DNA of 64,000 nt, from contig CAWDVK010000008.1 of assembly GCA_963805715.1 (NCBI GenBank), forward strand, positions 62,001 to 126,000, read 5' to 3'. The first letter of the stretch is position 1. The number at the start of each line of letters is the position of its first letter. Both the position numbers and the translations under genes were made by a program. Source of the DNA: CAWDVK01 sp963805715 (GTDB lineage Bacteria > Actinomycetota > Actinomycetes > Streptosporangiales > Streptosporangiaceae). Shown here one piece after another: positions 53,911 through 61,943 of this stretch. The notes under the pieces are model-generated. The model was not told the DNA's origin, ran no database searches, and was given only the letters and a program-made list of their open reading frames with translations.

Positions 53911-54760
53911 CGGGCCCGGCCCTGGCGCGGCGCGATGGCCGGCCCGCTGGCCGCGGCATGCGGGTGACGTGCGGGATCACCAGAACCGGCCGGCGCTGGT
54001 GGCCGTCCTTGCGTGATCGGCGAAGTGAGCCGGGCCGCGGCAGCGGGTCCGAGCGCGCGGCCAGCGGCAGGCTTCAGCAGGGCCGGCGGGTGCCGGCCCG
54101 GCTGGCCCAGCCGGGCTTCAGCGGCCCCGCCGCCAGCCAGGCTCCGCCGGCGATGAGCGCCGCCACGACGGCGAGCGCGCCGGCCAGCCTGGCGACCGGG
54201 CGAGACGGCCAGCCGGCCGCGAGCCGCCAGCCGGTCAGGGCGGCGATGACGCTCACGCAGGCGAGCGTGAGCAGCAGGACCCAGCGCACCCGGGTGTCCG
54301 AGCCGGTGCCCAGGCCGTGCACGACGGCGACCGGCCAGCAGAGGTAGGCCGCCCAGTGCACCGCCTGCCAGGTCCGGTAGCTCATCCGGGCCCGCAGCAG
54401 GCTGGTCCCGATCAGGGCGATCATCAGGTCGAAGGAGACGGCGCCCAGGCCGAGCCAGAGCGGCCGGTAGGCGGAGATGAACGGGATGAAGGCATCCTGG
54501 ATCCGCACCGGCACGTAACTGTCGGCCAGGGTCGTGATGATATGCAGGACCGTGAAGGCGAAGGCCAGCAGCGCTGAGTTCCGGTGCAGGCCGACGGTGA
54601 CGAACCGGGGAAGCCCCGGCCGCTGGTAGCGGACCGATGACAGCAGCCCGAGCGCCATGCTGATGGTCAGCAGCACCAGCGCCACCAGGCCGGTGGCCCT
54701 GGTCGCGTACCACAGCGGCGTGGAGGAGGTCACGACGATCGCGGCCGGATGCGCCGTCAT
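53907..54760 (-). CDS. Ferric-reductase-like transmembrane heme protein, frameshifted
   Basis: Six-helix heme-b protein of the ferric reductase/YedZ/NOX type. Heme His candidates: GLHRNSALLAFAFTVLHIIT and AVHWAAYLCWPVAVVHGLG. In the reading frame as given the protein stops at 54074 after WASRAGTRRPC; adding one base in the G run at 54088-54090 continues as GTPPALLKPAAGRALGPAAA to a stop at 53907, exactly overlapping the NuoF-like ATG at 53910. That junction makes a missed base the best explanation; 284 aa corrected. ATG 54760 overlaps the ApbE stop. It should move electrons across the membrane. Confidence 0.8.
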
Positions 54761-55701
54761 ATGGCCTCGGCGGGCCCGTCGTCGCTGGGCCAGCCCGCCG
54801 TGGTCTGCACCGTCCCGTCGGCACGGACGAGCCGGGCGGGAAGGCCCGAGCCGGACAGCCAGCCGACCGCGCCGGCGCTGCGGATGATGGCGGCCGTGCT
54901 TGCCGTATTGGCGTCCACGCAGCTTCCGGCCGTGACACTGACCGTGCGCCAGCACGAATCGGCCGGGCCGCCGGTGGCGGGATCGATGATGTGGTGCACG
55001 CGCCGGCCGCCCGATTCCCAGGCGCGCACGGTGGTACTGGACGTGGCCAGGCCGCCCGAGCTGATCGCGACCGTCTGGCCCGGCGCGTCCGGGCCGGCGG
55101 CATGGTCATCGGTGACCCGCACGCGCCAGCCGCCCTCGGGCACCGGCCCGGCGACGGCGATGTCTCCGCCGAGGCTGACCAGGGCCCCGCAGCCGAGGCG
55201 CCTGGCGATCAGCTCGCAGCAGCGGTCCGCCGCCCAGGCCTTGGCGGTCGCGCCCAGGTCCAGCTGGGCGCCGCCGCCCAGCCGCGCTCGCGCCCGATCC
55301 CGGTCGAGATGGACGCGGCGCCAGCCCGGCGCCGGGCTGGCAGGCTGGCCCGGCACGTTCCCGGCGGCCCGCAGCTCGGCGAAATCGCGATCGTAGCCGA
55401 GCCCGCTGAGCGCCCGCCCGCAGGTCGGATCAACGTCCCCGTCGGTCAGCCGGGCCGCCCGCAGGGCCGCATCGATGAGCTCGGCGAACAGCTCGCTGAT
55501 CCCGACCGCTGCGCCCTCCGCCGCGTTCAGCCTGGTGATCTCGGAATCGGGCCGGAACCTGTTGCAGGCCCGGTCGACGGCGGCGAGCTCGGTGTCGGCG
55601 ATCTCGCGGGCCCGCGGCAGCAGTCCCGGCCCGGTGACCAGCAGGACCGCGGTCGTCCCGAAGACGCCGAAGGTGTCAGCGGCGGGCGAGCCGGTCATCA
55701 T
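54757..55701 (-). CDS. ApbE-like FAD:protein FMN transferase
   Basis: 314-residue flavin transferase that covalently attaches FMN to a Ser/Thr of an exported flavoprotein. Motifs: ELAAVDRACNRFRPDSEITRL, DGDVDPTCGRALSGLGYD, LDLGATAKAWAADRCCEL, VSLGGDIAVAGP, and SGGLATSSTTVRAW with HHIIDPATGGPADS. No signal peptide or lipobox is evident, unlike many Gram-negative ApbE proteins. ATG 55701 lies at the stop codon of the small exported peptide and its own stop overlaps the membrane reductase ATG. The obvious substrate candidate is the peptide encoded immediately upstream. Confidence 0.93.
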   Translation of the reverse strand: MMTGSPAADTFGVFGTTAVLLVTGPGLLPRAREIADTELAAVDRACNRFRPDSEITRLNAAEGAAVGISELFAELIDAALRAARLTDGDVDPTCGRALSGLGYDRDFAELRAAGNVPGQPASPAPGWRRVHLDRDRARARLGGGAQLDLGATAKAWAADRCCELIARRLGCGALVSLGGDIAVAGPVPEGGWRVRVTDDHAAGPDAPGQTVAISSGGLATSSTTVRAWESGGRRVHHIIDPATGGPADSCWRTVSVTAGSCVDANTASTAAIIRSAGAVGWLSGSGLPARLVRADGTVQTTAGWPSDDGPAEAI

Positions 55702-55946
55702 GAAGCCCCTGAGCTCACCTGGCCCGCGCCCTGGGCGGGCGCCGGCGGCTGGGCCGGGATGACGATCGTGCCGCTGGCCGGGCGAGCGGGCCCGGCCGGC
55801 CTCGCCTCCGCGTGGTGGCCGAAGGCGACGGCGATGACCGCGGAGCAGATCACCCCGGCGGCGCCAGCCCGCCAGGTCAGCCGGGAGATCTTGCGGACCC
55901 CGTCGTCACGTCGCGCCGCGGCGTAGCGCATGTCGTCACGGAGCAT
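55698..55946 (-). CDS. 82-aa exported peptide ending in SSGAS (candidate flavinylation target)
   Basis: ATG 55946, with AGGAGG 9 bp upstream. The peptide has a basic N-terminus (YAAARRDDGVRKISRLTWR), one hydrophobic segment (AGAAGVICSAVIAVAFG), then a Pro/Ala-rich extracytosolic stretch (TIVIPAQPPAPAQGAGQ) and ends VSSGAS. The tail resembles the (S/T)GA(T/S) motif that ApbE modifies in NqrC and RnfG. No folded FMN-binding domain is present. Being first in the operon, immediately before apbE, suggests it is a minimal membrane-tethered flavin carrier; this is an inference. Confidence 0.7.
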   Translation of the reverse strand: MLRDDMRYAAARRDDGVRKISRLTWRAGAAGVICSAVIAVAFGHHAEARPAGPARPASGTIVIPAQPPAPAQGAGQVSSGAS

Positions 55947-56172
55947 CCGGCGGTCCTCCTGCTCTGCATGGCCGGTCACGGGCCAGCCGTCGCCCGGCGA
56001 GGGCCCAGCCAATGATCCCAGTCTGCTGGCCGCGACTCTAGAAACCGCTACTCCGCAAACGCTGGGCACCCGGTTCAGGTTCGCTGAAAGGGCCGCAGCC
56101 GGGCCCTTCCTTTCTACCCCGCGCCGGAGCGCCAGGAGTAATCGCAGGCCTCGCCCTGTCGGCGGCGCGGTG

Positions 56173-56186
56173 TACCGTTTTCGGTA
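56173..56186. promoter_or_regulatory. Dyad overlapping csoR-type start codon
   Basis: TACCG (56173-56177), TTTT spacer, CGGTA (56182-56186); the last base is the first base of the ATG. A possible autoregulatory operator, though short for CsoR sites. Confidence 0.35.
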
Positions 56187-56467
56187 TGCGCGGCTACTCG
56201 CAGGACAGGGACGCCTACCTCAAGCGCCTGCGCCGGATTGAGGGACAGGTTCGCGGGCTGCACCGGATGGTCGAAGACGACACCTACTGCATCGACGTGC
56301 TGACCCAGATCTCGGCCGTCACCAGGGCGCTGCAAGCCGTCGCCGTCGGCCTGCTCGAGGACCATCTGGGGCACTGCGTGACCCAGGCCATCGAGCAGGG
56401 TGGCCCGGATGCCGAGGAGAAGGTCAGGGAGGCGGCGGCGGCCATCTCCCGGCTGGTCCGGTCCTAG
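56186..56467 (+). CDS. CsoR/RcnR-family metal-sensing repressor
   Basis: 93-residue four-helix DUF156 protein. The Cu(I)-binding triad of CsoR is present: Cys in DDTYCIDVLTQISAV, then His and Cys in EDHLGHCVTQA. RLRRIEGQVRGLHRMVEDD is the basic DNA-contact helix. It is a homotetramer that releases DNA on binding Cu(I). No copper exporter gene is adjacent; the divergent neighbour is the redox operon, so copper-responsive control of that operon is possible. No convincing ribosome-binding site precedes the ATG, which may mean a leaderless transcript. Confidence 0.9.
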   Translation: MRGYSQDRDAYLKRLRRIEGQVRGLHRMVEDDTYCIDVLTQISAVTRALQAVAVGLLEDHLGHCVTQAIEQGGPDAEEKVREAAAAISRLVRS

Positions 56468-57018
56468 CCCTGCAGCCGGGCCCGCGCCCCTGGCTCGGTG
56501 CCGTCAGTCAGCCGGGCGAAGGCCCGCAGGTTGGCCAGGCTCTCGCCGCGCTTGGCCCGCCAGGCGTACTCCTTGCGGATGGCCGATGCGAAGCCGAGCA
56601 TGAGCGCCTGGTCGAAGTTCTCGTCGGAGTAGCTGAGTACGCAGCCCAGCAGCCGGTCGATGCCATCGGCGCCGATGGCTTCCAGCGGCAGCCGCCCGAC
56701 CAGGTAGACGTCGCCGACCGGATCGAGGGCGAAATGGACGCCGTACATCCGCCCGTTGCGCTCCAGCAGGAACCGGTAGAAGGCGGCGTGATTCTCGTCG
56801 GGCTGACGGCAGAAGAACGCCTCGACGTGCAGGCTGTGCGCGCCGGCGATCAGCCAGGTCATCGTGACCAGCTTGTGCTGGCCGCTCAGCCGGACCAGGA
56901 AAGCGCCAGGGCGCGGCGCATCGAAAGTGACGTCCAGGCTCTTCAGCGCGGATTCCAGCGCCGCCGCCGGATCGCGCTCCGGCGGCGCGCCGCCGCCATC
57001 GGGGCTGGCTACCGGCAC
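56464..57018 (-). CDS. YbjN-domain protein
   Basis: 184-residue protein of the YbjN/T3SS-chaperone-like fold: LESALKSLDVTFDAPRPGAF, HSLHVEAFFCRQPDENHAAFY and YRFLLERNGRMYGVHFALDP. In mycobacteria the equivalent gene (Rv0487) also follows mshA. Function unknown. GTG start overlaps the last 10 bp of mshA, implying co-transcription; its stop overlaps the csoR-type gene convergently by 4 bp. Confidence 0.85.
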   Translation of the reverse strand: MPVASPDGGGAPPERDPAAALESALKSLDVTFDAPRPGAFLVRLSGQHKLVTMTWLIAGAHSLHVEAFFCRQPDENHAAFYRFLLERNGRMYGVHFALDPVGDVYLVGRLPLEAIGADGIDRLLGCVLSYSDENFDQALMLGFASAIRKEYAWRAKRGESLANLRAFARLTDGTEPGARARLQG

Positions 57019-58289
57019 GCGTCCACCGATGCGGCGGCTTCCGTCATGACCCGACTGTACAAGCCGAGCAGCGCATCCACCGTGGCTGACCAGCCGAACC
57101 GGGAGGCGTGCTCACGACCCCCCCGCGACAGCCGGGCCAGGGCCTCGGGCGCGGCGATCAGGTCCCCGATCACGCGCGCGTAGGCCGAGGGGTCACGGGA
57201 GTCGATCAGCGCGCCGGAGATGCCGTCGCGGACCGCGGTGCGCAGGCCGCCGACCGAGGCGGCGACGACGGGCGTCCCGCACGCCTGCGCCTCGACCGCG
57301 ACGAGCCCGAAGGACTCCGAGTGCGATGGCACCATGACCACGGTCGCGGCCCGGTACCAGTCGGCCAGTTCCGGCTGCGGGCAGGGCGGCTCCAGCCGGA
57401 ACTGCCTGGCCAGCCCCAGCCGCGCGGCCAGCTCCGTCAGCCGGTCCGGATCGGCGCGGCCAGTGCCGCTCGGCCCGCCCACGAAGGCGACAGTCAGGCG
57501 GCCGGCCAGGCCGGGATCGTCCCGGATCATCTGCGCCGCCGCGTGCAGGACCAGTTCGGGCGCCTTCAGCGGCTGCACGCGCCCGGCGAAGACCAGCACG
57601 ACGCCGTCAGCGGGCAGCCCGAGCCGCGCCCGGGCCAGCCGCTGCGAGCCGGGCCGGAAGACCGCCAGGTCGACTCCGGGGTTGATGGTCAGCACTCTGG
57701 CCGGGTCGGCGTCGTACAGGCCGACGAGCTGCGCGGCCTCGTCATCGGTGTTCGCCACCAGGCGGTCAGCCGAGGCGACGACCTCCGCCTCGCCGCGCAG
57801 CCGCAGCGCGGGCTCAGCGGCGTCGCCGGCCGCCAGCGCGGCGTTCTTGACCTTGCCCAGCGTATGCATCGACTGCACCAGCGGGACGCCCCACCGCTCC
57901 TTGGCCACCGCGCCGACCTGCCCGGACAGCCAGTAGTGGCCATGCACCAGGTCATACCGGCCGGGGGCGTGCGCCGCCTCTGCCCGCAGCAGCTCGAACG
58001 TGAACTGGCACAATTGCCCGGGCAGGTCGGCTTTGTCGAGATCCTCGAACGGGCCGGCCTGCAGATGACGGACGAGGACTCCGGGCGCAAGCTCGGTCAC
58101 CGGCGGTAGCTCCGGAGAGACGGCCCTGGTGAAGATGTCGACCTCCACGCCGCGGGCCGCCAGTCGCCTGGCCACCTCGACCACGTAGACGTTAAGACCG
58201 CCCGCATCACCGGTACCGGGCTGCTCAAGCGGTGACGTGTGAACGCTGACGGTCGCGATCCGCCGGGGAAAGCGTCGCGTCACGGGCAT
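57009..58289 (-). CDS. mshA: D-inositol-3-phosphate N-acetylglucosaminyltransferase (mycothiol pathway)
   Basis: 426-residue GT4 glycosyltransferase catalysing the first step of mycothiol synthesis from UDP-GlcNAc and inositol-3-phosphate. Motifs: VSVHTSPLEQPGTGDAGGLN (the N-terminal glycine-rich acceptor loop), VHGHYWLSGQVG, FAGRVQPLKAPELVLHA, and the donor-site EX7E in SHSESFGLVAVEAQACGTPV. ATG 58289 is preceded by GGAGG. Mycothiol is restricted to Actinomycetota, so this supports the taxonomic assignment. The mshA-ybjN / gpm / senX3-regX3 order is as in Mycobacterium. Confidence 0.97.
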   Translation of the reverse strand: MPVTRRFPRRIATVSVHTSPLEQPGTGDAGGLNVYVVEVARRLAARGVEVDIFTRAVSPELPPVTELAPGVLVRHLQAGPFEDLDKADLPGQLCQFTFELLRAEAAHAPGRYDLVHGHYWLSGQVGAVAKERWGVPLVQSMHTLGKVKNAALAAGDAAEPALRLRGEAEVVASADRLVANTDDEAAQLVGLYDADPARVLTINPGVDLAVFRPGSQRLARARLGLPADGVVLVFAGRVQPLKAPELVLHAAAQMIRDDPGLAGRLTVAFVGGPSGTGRADPDRLTELAARLGLARQFRLEPPCPQPELADWYRAATVVMVPSHSESFGLVAVEAQACGTPVVAASVGGLRTAVRDGISGALIDSRDPSAYARVIGDLIAAPEALARLSRGGREHASRFGWSATVDALLGLYSRVMTEAAASVDACR

Positions 58290-58393
58290 GCACCTCCGGA
58301 AGGAGGAAACCCCGCAATGTGTCCTCATGTTCCCTCACCGAAAGATCAGCCGGCCCCGGCGAGATTATCCGCGGCGCCGGTAGGCTTTGCCCT

Positions 58394-59137
58394 ATGAGCA
58401 CCCTGGTCCTGATTAGGCACGGCGAAAGTACCTGGAACGCGAAGGGTCAGTTCACCGGCTGGGTCGATGTCGGCCTGTCCGACCGGGGTGCCGCCGAGGC
58501 GGCCCGCGGCGGGGAACTGCTGGCCGAGGCCGCGCTCCGGCCGGATGTGCTCTTCACATCCGTGCTGACCAGGGCAATTCAGACCGCTAACATCGCCCTG
58601 GAGTCGGCCGGGCTCGCCTGGCTGCCGGTGCAGCGCTCCTGGCGGCTGAACGAGCGCCACTACGGCGCGCTGCAGGGCAAGAACAAGGCGGAGACGCGGC
58701 AGCAGTACGGCGACGAGCAGTTCATGCTCTGGCGCCGGTCCTACGACGTGCCGCCGCCGCCGCTGCCGGACGACGACCCCACCTCCTCGGTCCATGACGC
58801 CCGTTACGCGCAGCTGCCGGATGACCTCATGCCGCGGACCGAGTGCCTGAAGGACGTCCTGCACCGGATGCTCCCGTACTGGCATGACGCGCTCATCCCG
58901 GCGCTGGCCGGCGGCCGGACCGTGCTCGTCGTGGCCCACGGCAACTCGCTGCGGGCGCTGGTCAAGCACCTGGACCAGATCGGCGATGCCGATATCGCTG
59001 AGCTGAACATCCCGACCGGGATTCCGCTGGTCTACGAGCTGGACGCCGGATTCGGCCCAGTCAGCAGGGGTGGCCGCTACCTCGACCCGAAAGCGGCCGA
59101 GGAGTCGGCGGAGGCCGTCCGTAACCAGGGCCGCTAG
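58394..59137 (+). CDS. gpmA: 2,3-bisphosphoglycerate-dependent phosphoglycerate mutase
   Basis: 247-residue glycolytic/gluconeogenic mutase interconverting 3- and 2-phosphoglycerate. LVLIRHGESTWNAKGQFTGW has the phospho-His; SVLTRAIQTANIALE, RLNERHYGALQGKNKAET and VVAHGNSLRALVKHL complete the active site. An ATG at 58394 gives the normal length. Confidence 0.96.
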   Translation: MSTLVLIRHGESTWNAKGQFTGWVDVGLSDRGAAEAARGGELLAEAALRPDVLFTSVLTRAIQTANIALESAGLAWLPVQRSWRLNERHYGALQGKNKAETRQQYGDEQFMLWRRSYDVPPPPLPDDDPTSSVHDARYAQLPDDLMPRTECLKDVLHRMLPYWHDALIPALAGGRTVLVVAHGNSLRALVKHLDQIGDADIAELNIPTGIPLVYELDAGFGPVSRGGRYLDPKAAEESAEAVRNQGR

Positions 59138-59227
59138 GCCCGCGCGGCCCGCCCGCGACGGGAGGCTCCGGCGGTACTCCCAGCACGGCAGCTGACGGGG
59201 CGGACATGACCGGCCGCCGACGAGCTG

Positions 59228-60466
59228 GTGAACATTCCGCGAATAACCGCAGGTCCGTTGGTGCCATCCGATGTGCCCGGCCGCCCATCCGCATACCATC
59301 AAAGCGTGGAGATGGGGGTGAATGCGGCCAGGGCTCCCCGCCCCGAGGCTGCCGCGCGGCCTGGTGCCGACCAGCATTCGGTGCAGTTGCCGCCGGGTAT
59401 CGATTCCGTCCTCGCCGTGCTGTCCTCGTCGGCTGTCGTGCTCGACAGCGAGGACCGGGTGCTGCGGTCGAGCATGGCCGCGCGGGCCTTCGGCTTCGTC
59501 GAGGGTGACCAGCTCATGATCGGCGAGCTGCTCGCGCTGGTCCGTCAGGTCCGCCGCGACGGCGCGACCCGCGAGGGCGAGATCGACCTGTCCACGCTCC
59601 GGTTCAACGGCCGGACGACCAGCTTCGCTGTCCGGGTAGCCCCGCTCGGCGCCGGTGTCGGCGACGGCGGGCTGGTGCTGCTGCTCGCCGAGGACCAGAC
59701 CGAGAGCCGGCGGGTGGAAGAGGTGCGCCGCGACTTCGTGGCGAACATCTCGCACGAGCTGAAGACGCCCGTCGGGGCGCTCGCGCTGCTGGCTGAGACG
59801 GTCGAGGACGCGGCCCACGACCCGGAGGCCGTCTTGCGCTTCGCGGGCCGGATGCGGCAGGAGGCGTCCCGGCTCACCGATCTTGTCCACGACCTGATCA
59901 TGCTGTCCCGGATCCAGGCGGCCGAGCCGGTGCCCGATCCCACTCCGATCGACCTGGACACGGTGGTCGCCGAGGCCCTGGACAGGTGCCGGATGAAGGC
60001 CAGTGCGCGCGGCATCGAGCTGATCGCGAGCGCCCAGCACGGCCTGTCCGTCATGGGCGACGAGGACCTGCTGGTCACGGCGCTGCGAAATCTGCTGGAG
60101 AACGCCGTCGCGTACAGCCCGGAGCACACCAGGGTGCTGGTCACGACCCGGCAGGGCGATGACGGGACGGCCGAGATCAGCGTCGCCGATCAGGGCATCG
60201 GCATTCCGGAGCGGGATATTGAGCGGATCTTCGAGCGCTTCTACCGGGTTGATCCGGCTCGGTCCCGCGCCACCGGCGGGACTGGCCTGGGCCTGGCCAT
60301 CGTCAAGCACGTCACCGCCGCGCACGGCGGCAAGGTGACGGTGTGGAGCGAGGAAGGCGCCGGGTCCACCTTTACGCTGCGGCTACCGCTGCGGCCCGGC
60401 CGGCCCCCCCGATCCAACGGCTCGGACCATGCTGCGGCGCGATCTGCCAGGGAGGCAGTCAAGTGA
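59228..60466 (+). CDS. senX3: SenX3-like sensor histidine kinase, no membrane helices
   Basis: 412 aa. PAS-like sensor region (IDSVLAVLSSSAVVLDSED), HisKA with phospho-His in FVANISHELKTPVGALALLA, and HATPase with N box LRNLLENAVAYS, G1 DQGIGIPERDIERIFERF and G2 GGTGLGLAIVKH. Mycobacterial SenX3 senses phosphate with the PhoU/Pst system and has two N-terminal transmembrane helices; here the N-terminus is polar (APRPEAAARPGADQHSVQ) with none. GTG 59228 is the longest start; GTG 59309 is possible. Its stop overlaps the regulator start (GTGA). Kinase identity rests on sequence plus gene order. Confidence 0.85.
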   Translation: MNIPRITAGPLVPSDVPGRPSAYHQSVEMGVNAARAPRPEAAARPGADQHSVQLPPGIDSVLAVLSSSAVVLDSEDRVLRSSMAARAFGFVEGDQLMIGELLALVRQVRRDGATREGEIDLSTLRFNGRTTSFAVRVAPLGAGVGDGGLVLLLAEDQTESRRVEEVRRDFVANISHELKTPVGALALLAETVEDAAHDPEAVLRFAGRMRQEASRLTDLVHDLIMLSRIQAAEPVPDPTPIDLDTVVAEALDRCRMKASARGIELIASAQHGLSVMGDEDLLVTALRNLLENAVAYSPEHTRVLVTTRQGDDGTAEISVADQGIGIPERDIERIFERFYRVDPARSRATGGTGLGLAIVKHVTAAHGGKVTVWSEEGAGSTFTLRLPLRPGRPPRSNGSDHAAARSAREAVK

Positions 60467-61149
60467 CACGGGTGCTCGTTGTCGAGGACGAAGAGTCGTT
60501 CAGCGACGCGCTGTCCTACATGCTCCGCAAGGAGGGCTTCGAGGTCGCCGTCTGCCCCACCGGGCCGGACGCGATCGAGACCTTCGACCGCAGCGGGGCG
60601 GACCTCGTGCTGCTTGATCTCATGCTGCCGGGCCTGCCGGGCAGCGAGGTCTGCCGGTCACTGCGCGAGCGATCGAACGTCCCGGTGATCATGCTGACGG
60701 CCAAGGACAGCGAGATTGACAAGGTCGTCGGCCTGGAACTGGGCGCCGACGATTACGTGACAAAGCCGTTCTCCTCCCGCGAGCTGGTGGCCCGGATGCG
60801 TGCCGTGCTGCGTCGGCGCGGTGAGCCGGACGAGCCGGGCACCTCGGTGATGGAATCGGGCCCGGTGCGGATGGACGTGGAGCGGCACGTCGTCACCGTC
60901 CGCAGTGCGCAAGTCCAGCTGCCGCTCAAGGAGTTCGAGCTGCTGGAGGTCCTGCTCCGCAACGCCGGCCGGGTGCTGACCCGGATGCAGCTGATCGACC
61001 GGGTCTGGGGCGCTGACTATGTCGGCGATACCAAGACGCTGGACGTGCACGTCAAGCGGCTGCGGGCCAAAGTCGAGGTCGACCCCGCCAACCCGGCGCA
61101 TATCGTCACCGTGCGCGGGCTGGGCTACAAGTTCGAGCCGGCCGGCTGA
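60463..61149 (+). CDS. regX3: RegX3-like OmpR-family response regulator
   Basis: 228-residue regulator. Receiver domain with acidic pocket VVEDEESF, phospho-Asp in LVLLDLMLPGLPGSE, switch Thr MLTAKDSE and Lys in DDYVTKPFSSRELVAR; C-terminal winged helix LLRNAGRVLTRMQLIDRVWG ... LDVHVKRLRAKVE. Start set at GTG 60463, which overlaps the kinase stop. In Mycobacterium RegX3 controls the phosphate-starvation regulon and others; same role is inferred. Confidence 0.93.
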   Translation: MTRVLVVEDEESFSDALSYMLRKEGFEVAVCPTGPDAIETFDRSGADLVLLDLMLPGLPGSEVCRSLRERSNVPVIMLTAKDSEIDKVVGLELGADDYVTKPFSSRELVARMRAVLRRRGEPDEPGTSVMESGPVRMDVERHVVTVRSAQVQLPLKEFELLEVLLRNAGRVLTRMQLIDRVWGADYVGDTKTLDVHVKRLRAKVEVDPANPAHIVTVRGLGYKFEPAG

Positions 61150-61241
61150 GAGCCGGGCAGTCCGGGGACTGGAAGCCGCCAGGCGATCCGGCTGGGAGCG
61201 GCCCGGGGGCGAGGGGGCTCAGGACGAGGGGCGACGAGGGC

Positions 61242-61856
61242 TCAGGGCGAAGTGGACGGGGTCGGCGACGGCGACGACCCCGGCGACGCGGCGCGGGTCG
61301 CATGGTGCTTGCCAGGAGCCGGAGTCGAGGACGGCGGGGGCGAGAAAGTGGAGTAGTACTGCGCCTGCGGCATCACCGGCACGTCCAGCGTGACGCTGCC
61401 GGCGTACTGGAAGTTCATCACCAGCCGGACGAAGGAGCCGCCGGTCAGCGGCCTGCTCAGGTTCTGCAGAACCGCGGCCGGCTGGGGGCCGGTGAGCAGG
61501 ATGGCCCGGGACGTGCGCAGGGTGAGGGCCCCGCCGGGCAGCGAGACGCTCTTCGCTGTGCCGGGCGCGCTGACGCTCAGCAGCCGGTCCGGGCGCCCGT
61601 CGTTCACGATGGCGAAGAAGAGGCCCGCTGATTGCCCGGCCGGGATGGTCTGGTTGAGCGGGGCGCCGAGCACGAACACGTTCCTGACCGAGATCGTGTT
61701 GTTGACGATCGTGCCCGCGCCATCCGTCGGGTAGTGCCACTGGAGCGTCGGCGCGCTATTGCCCGCCTCGCACCCGGCCAGGATGGGGATCACCGCTGCG
61801 ACGGCCAGCACCAGCAGGCGACGCGGCTGGAAAGCCCCCCGGCTGCTCCGGATCAC
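61242..61856 (-). CDS. Secreted lipoprotein, copper-chaperone-like/DUF461 type
   Basis: 204-residue lipoprotein: basic N-terminus, hydrophobic stretch LLVLAVAAVIPILAGCEAG with lipobox LAGC. The mature part (ISVRNVFVLGAPLNQTIPAG ... GGSFVRLVMNFQYAGSVTLDV) has the cupredoxin-like pattern of PCu(A)C/DUF461 lipoproteins, but the Met/His copper motif of PCu(A)C is not obvious. C-terminus is a Ser/Pro-rich low-complexity tail. A similar lipoprotein near carD is common in actinobacteria. Converges with regX3. Confidence 0.75.
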   Translation of the reverse strand: MIRSSRGAFQPRRLLVLAVAAVIPILAGCEAGNSAPTLQWHYPTDGAGTIVNNTISVRNVFVLGAPLNQTIPAGQSAGLFFAIVNDGRPDRLLSVSAPGTAKSVSLPGGALTLRTSRAILLTGPQPAAVLQNLSRPLTGGSFVRLVMNFQYAGSVTLDVPVMPQAQYYSTFSPPPSSTPAPGKHHATRAASPGSSPSPTPSTSP

Positions 61857-61943
61857 GACGTGCTCCCCTCATCTGGCAAGGTGCCCTGGGACGTGGGAAA
61901 GCGTAGCCGTAGTGGTGCTGACGGCCCGCGCCGCCCCGGCCTC

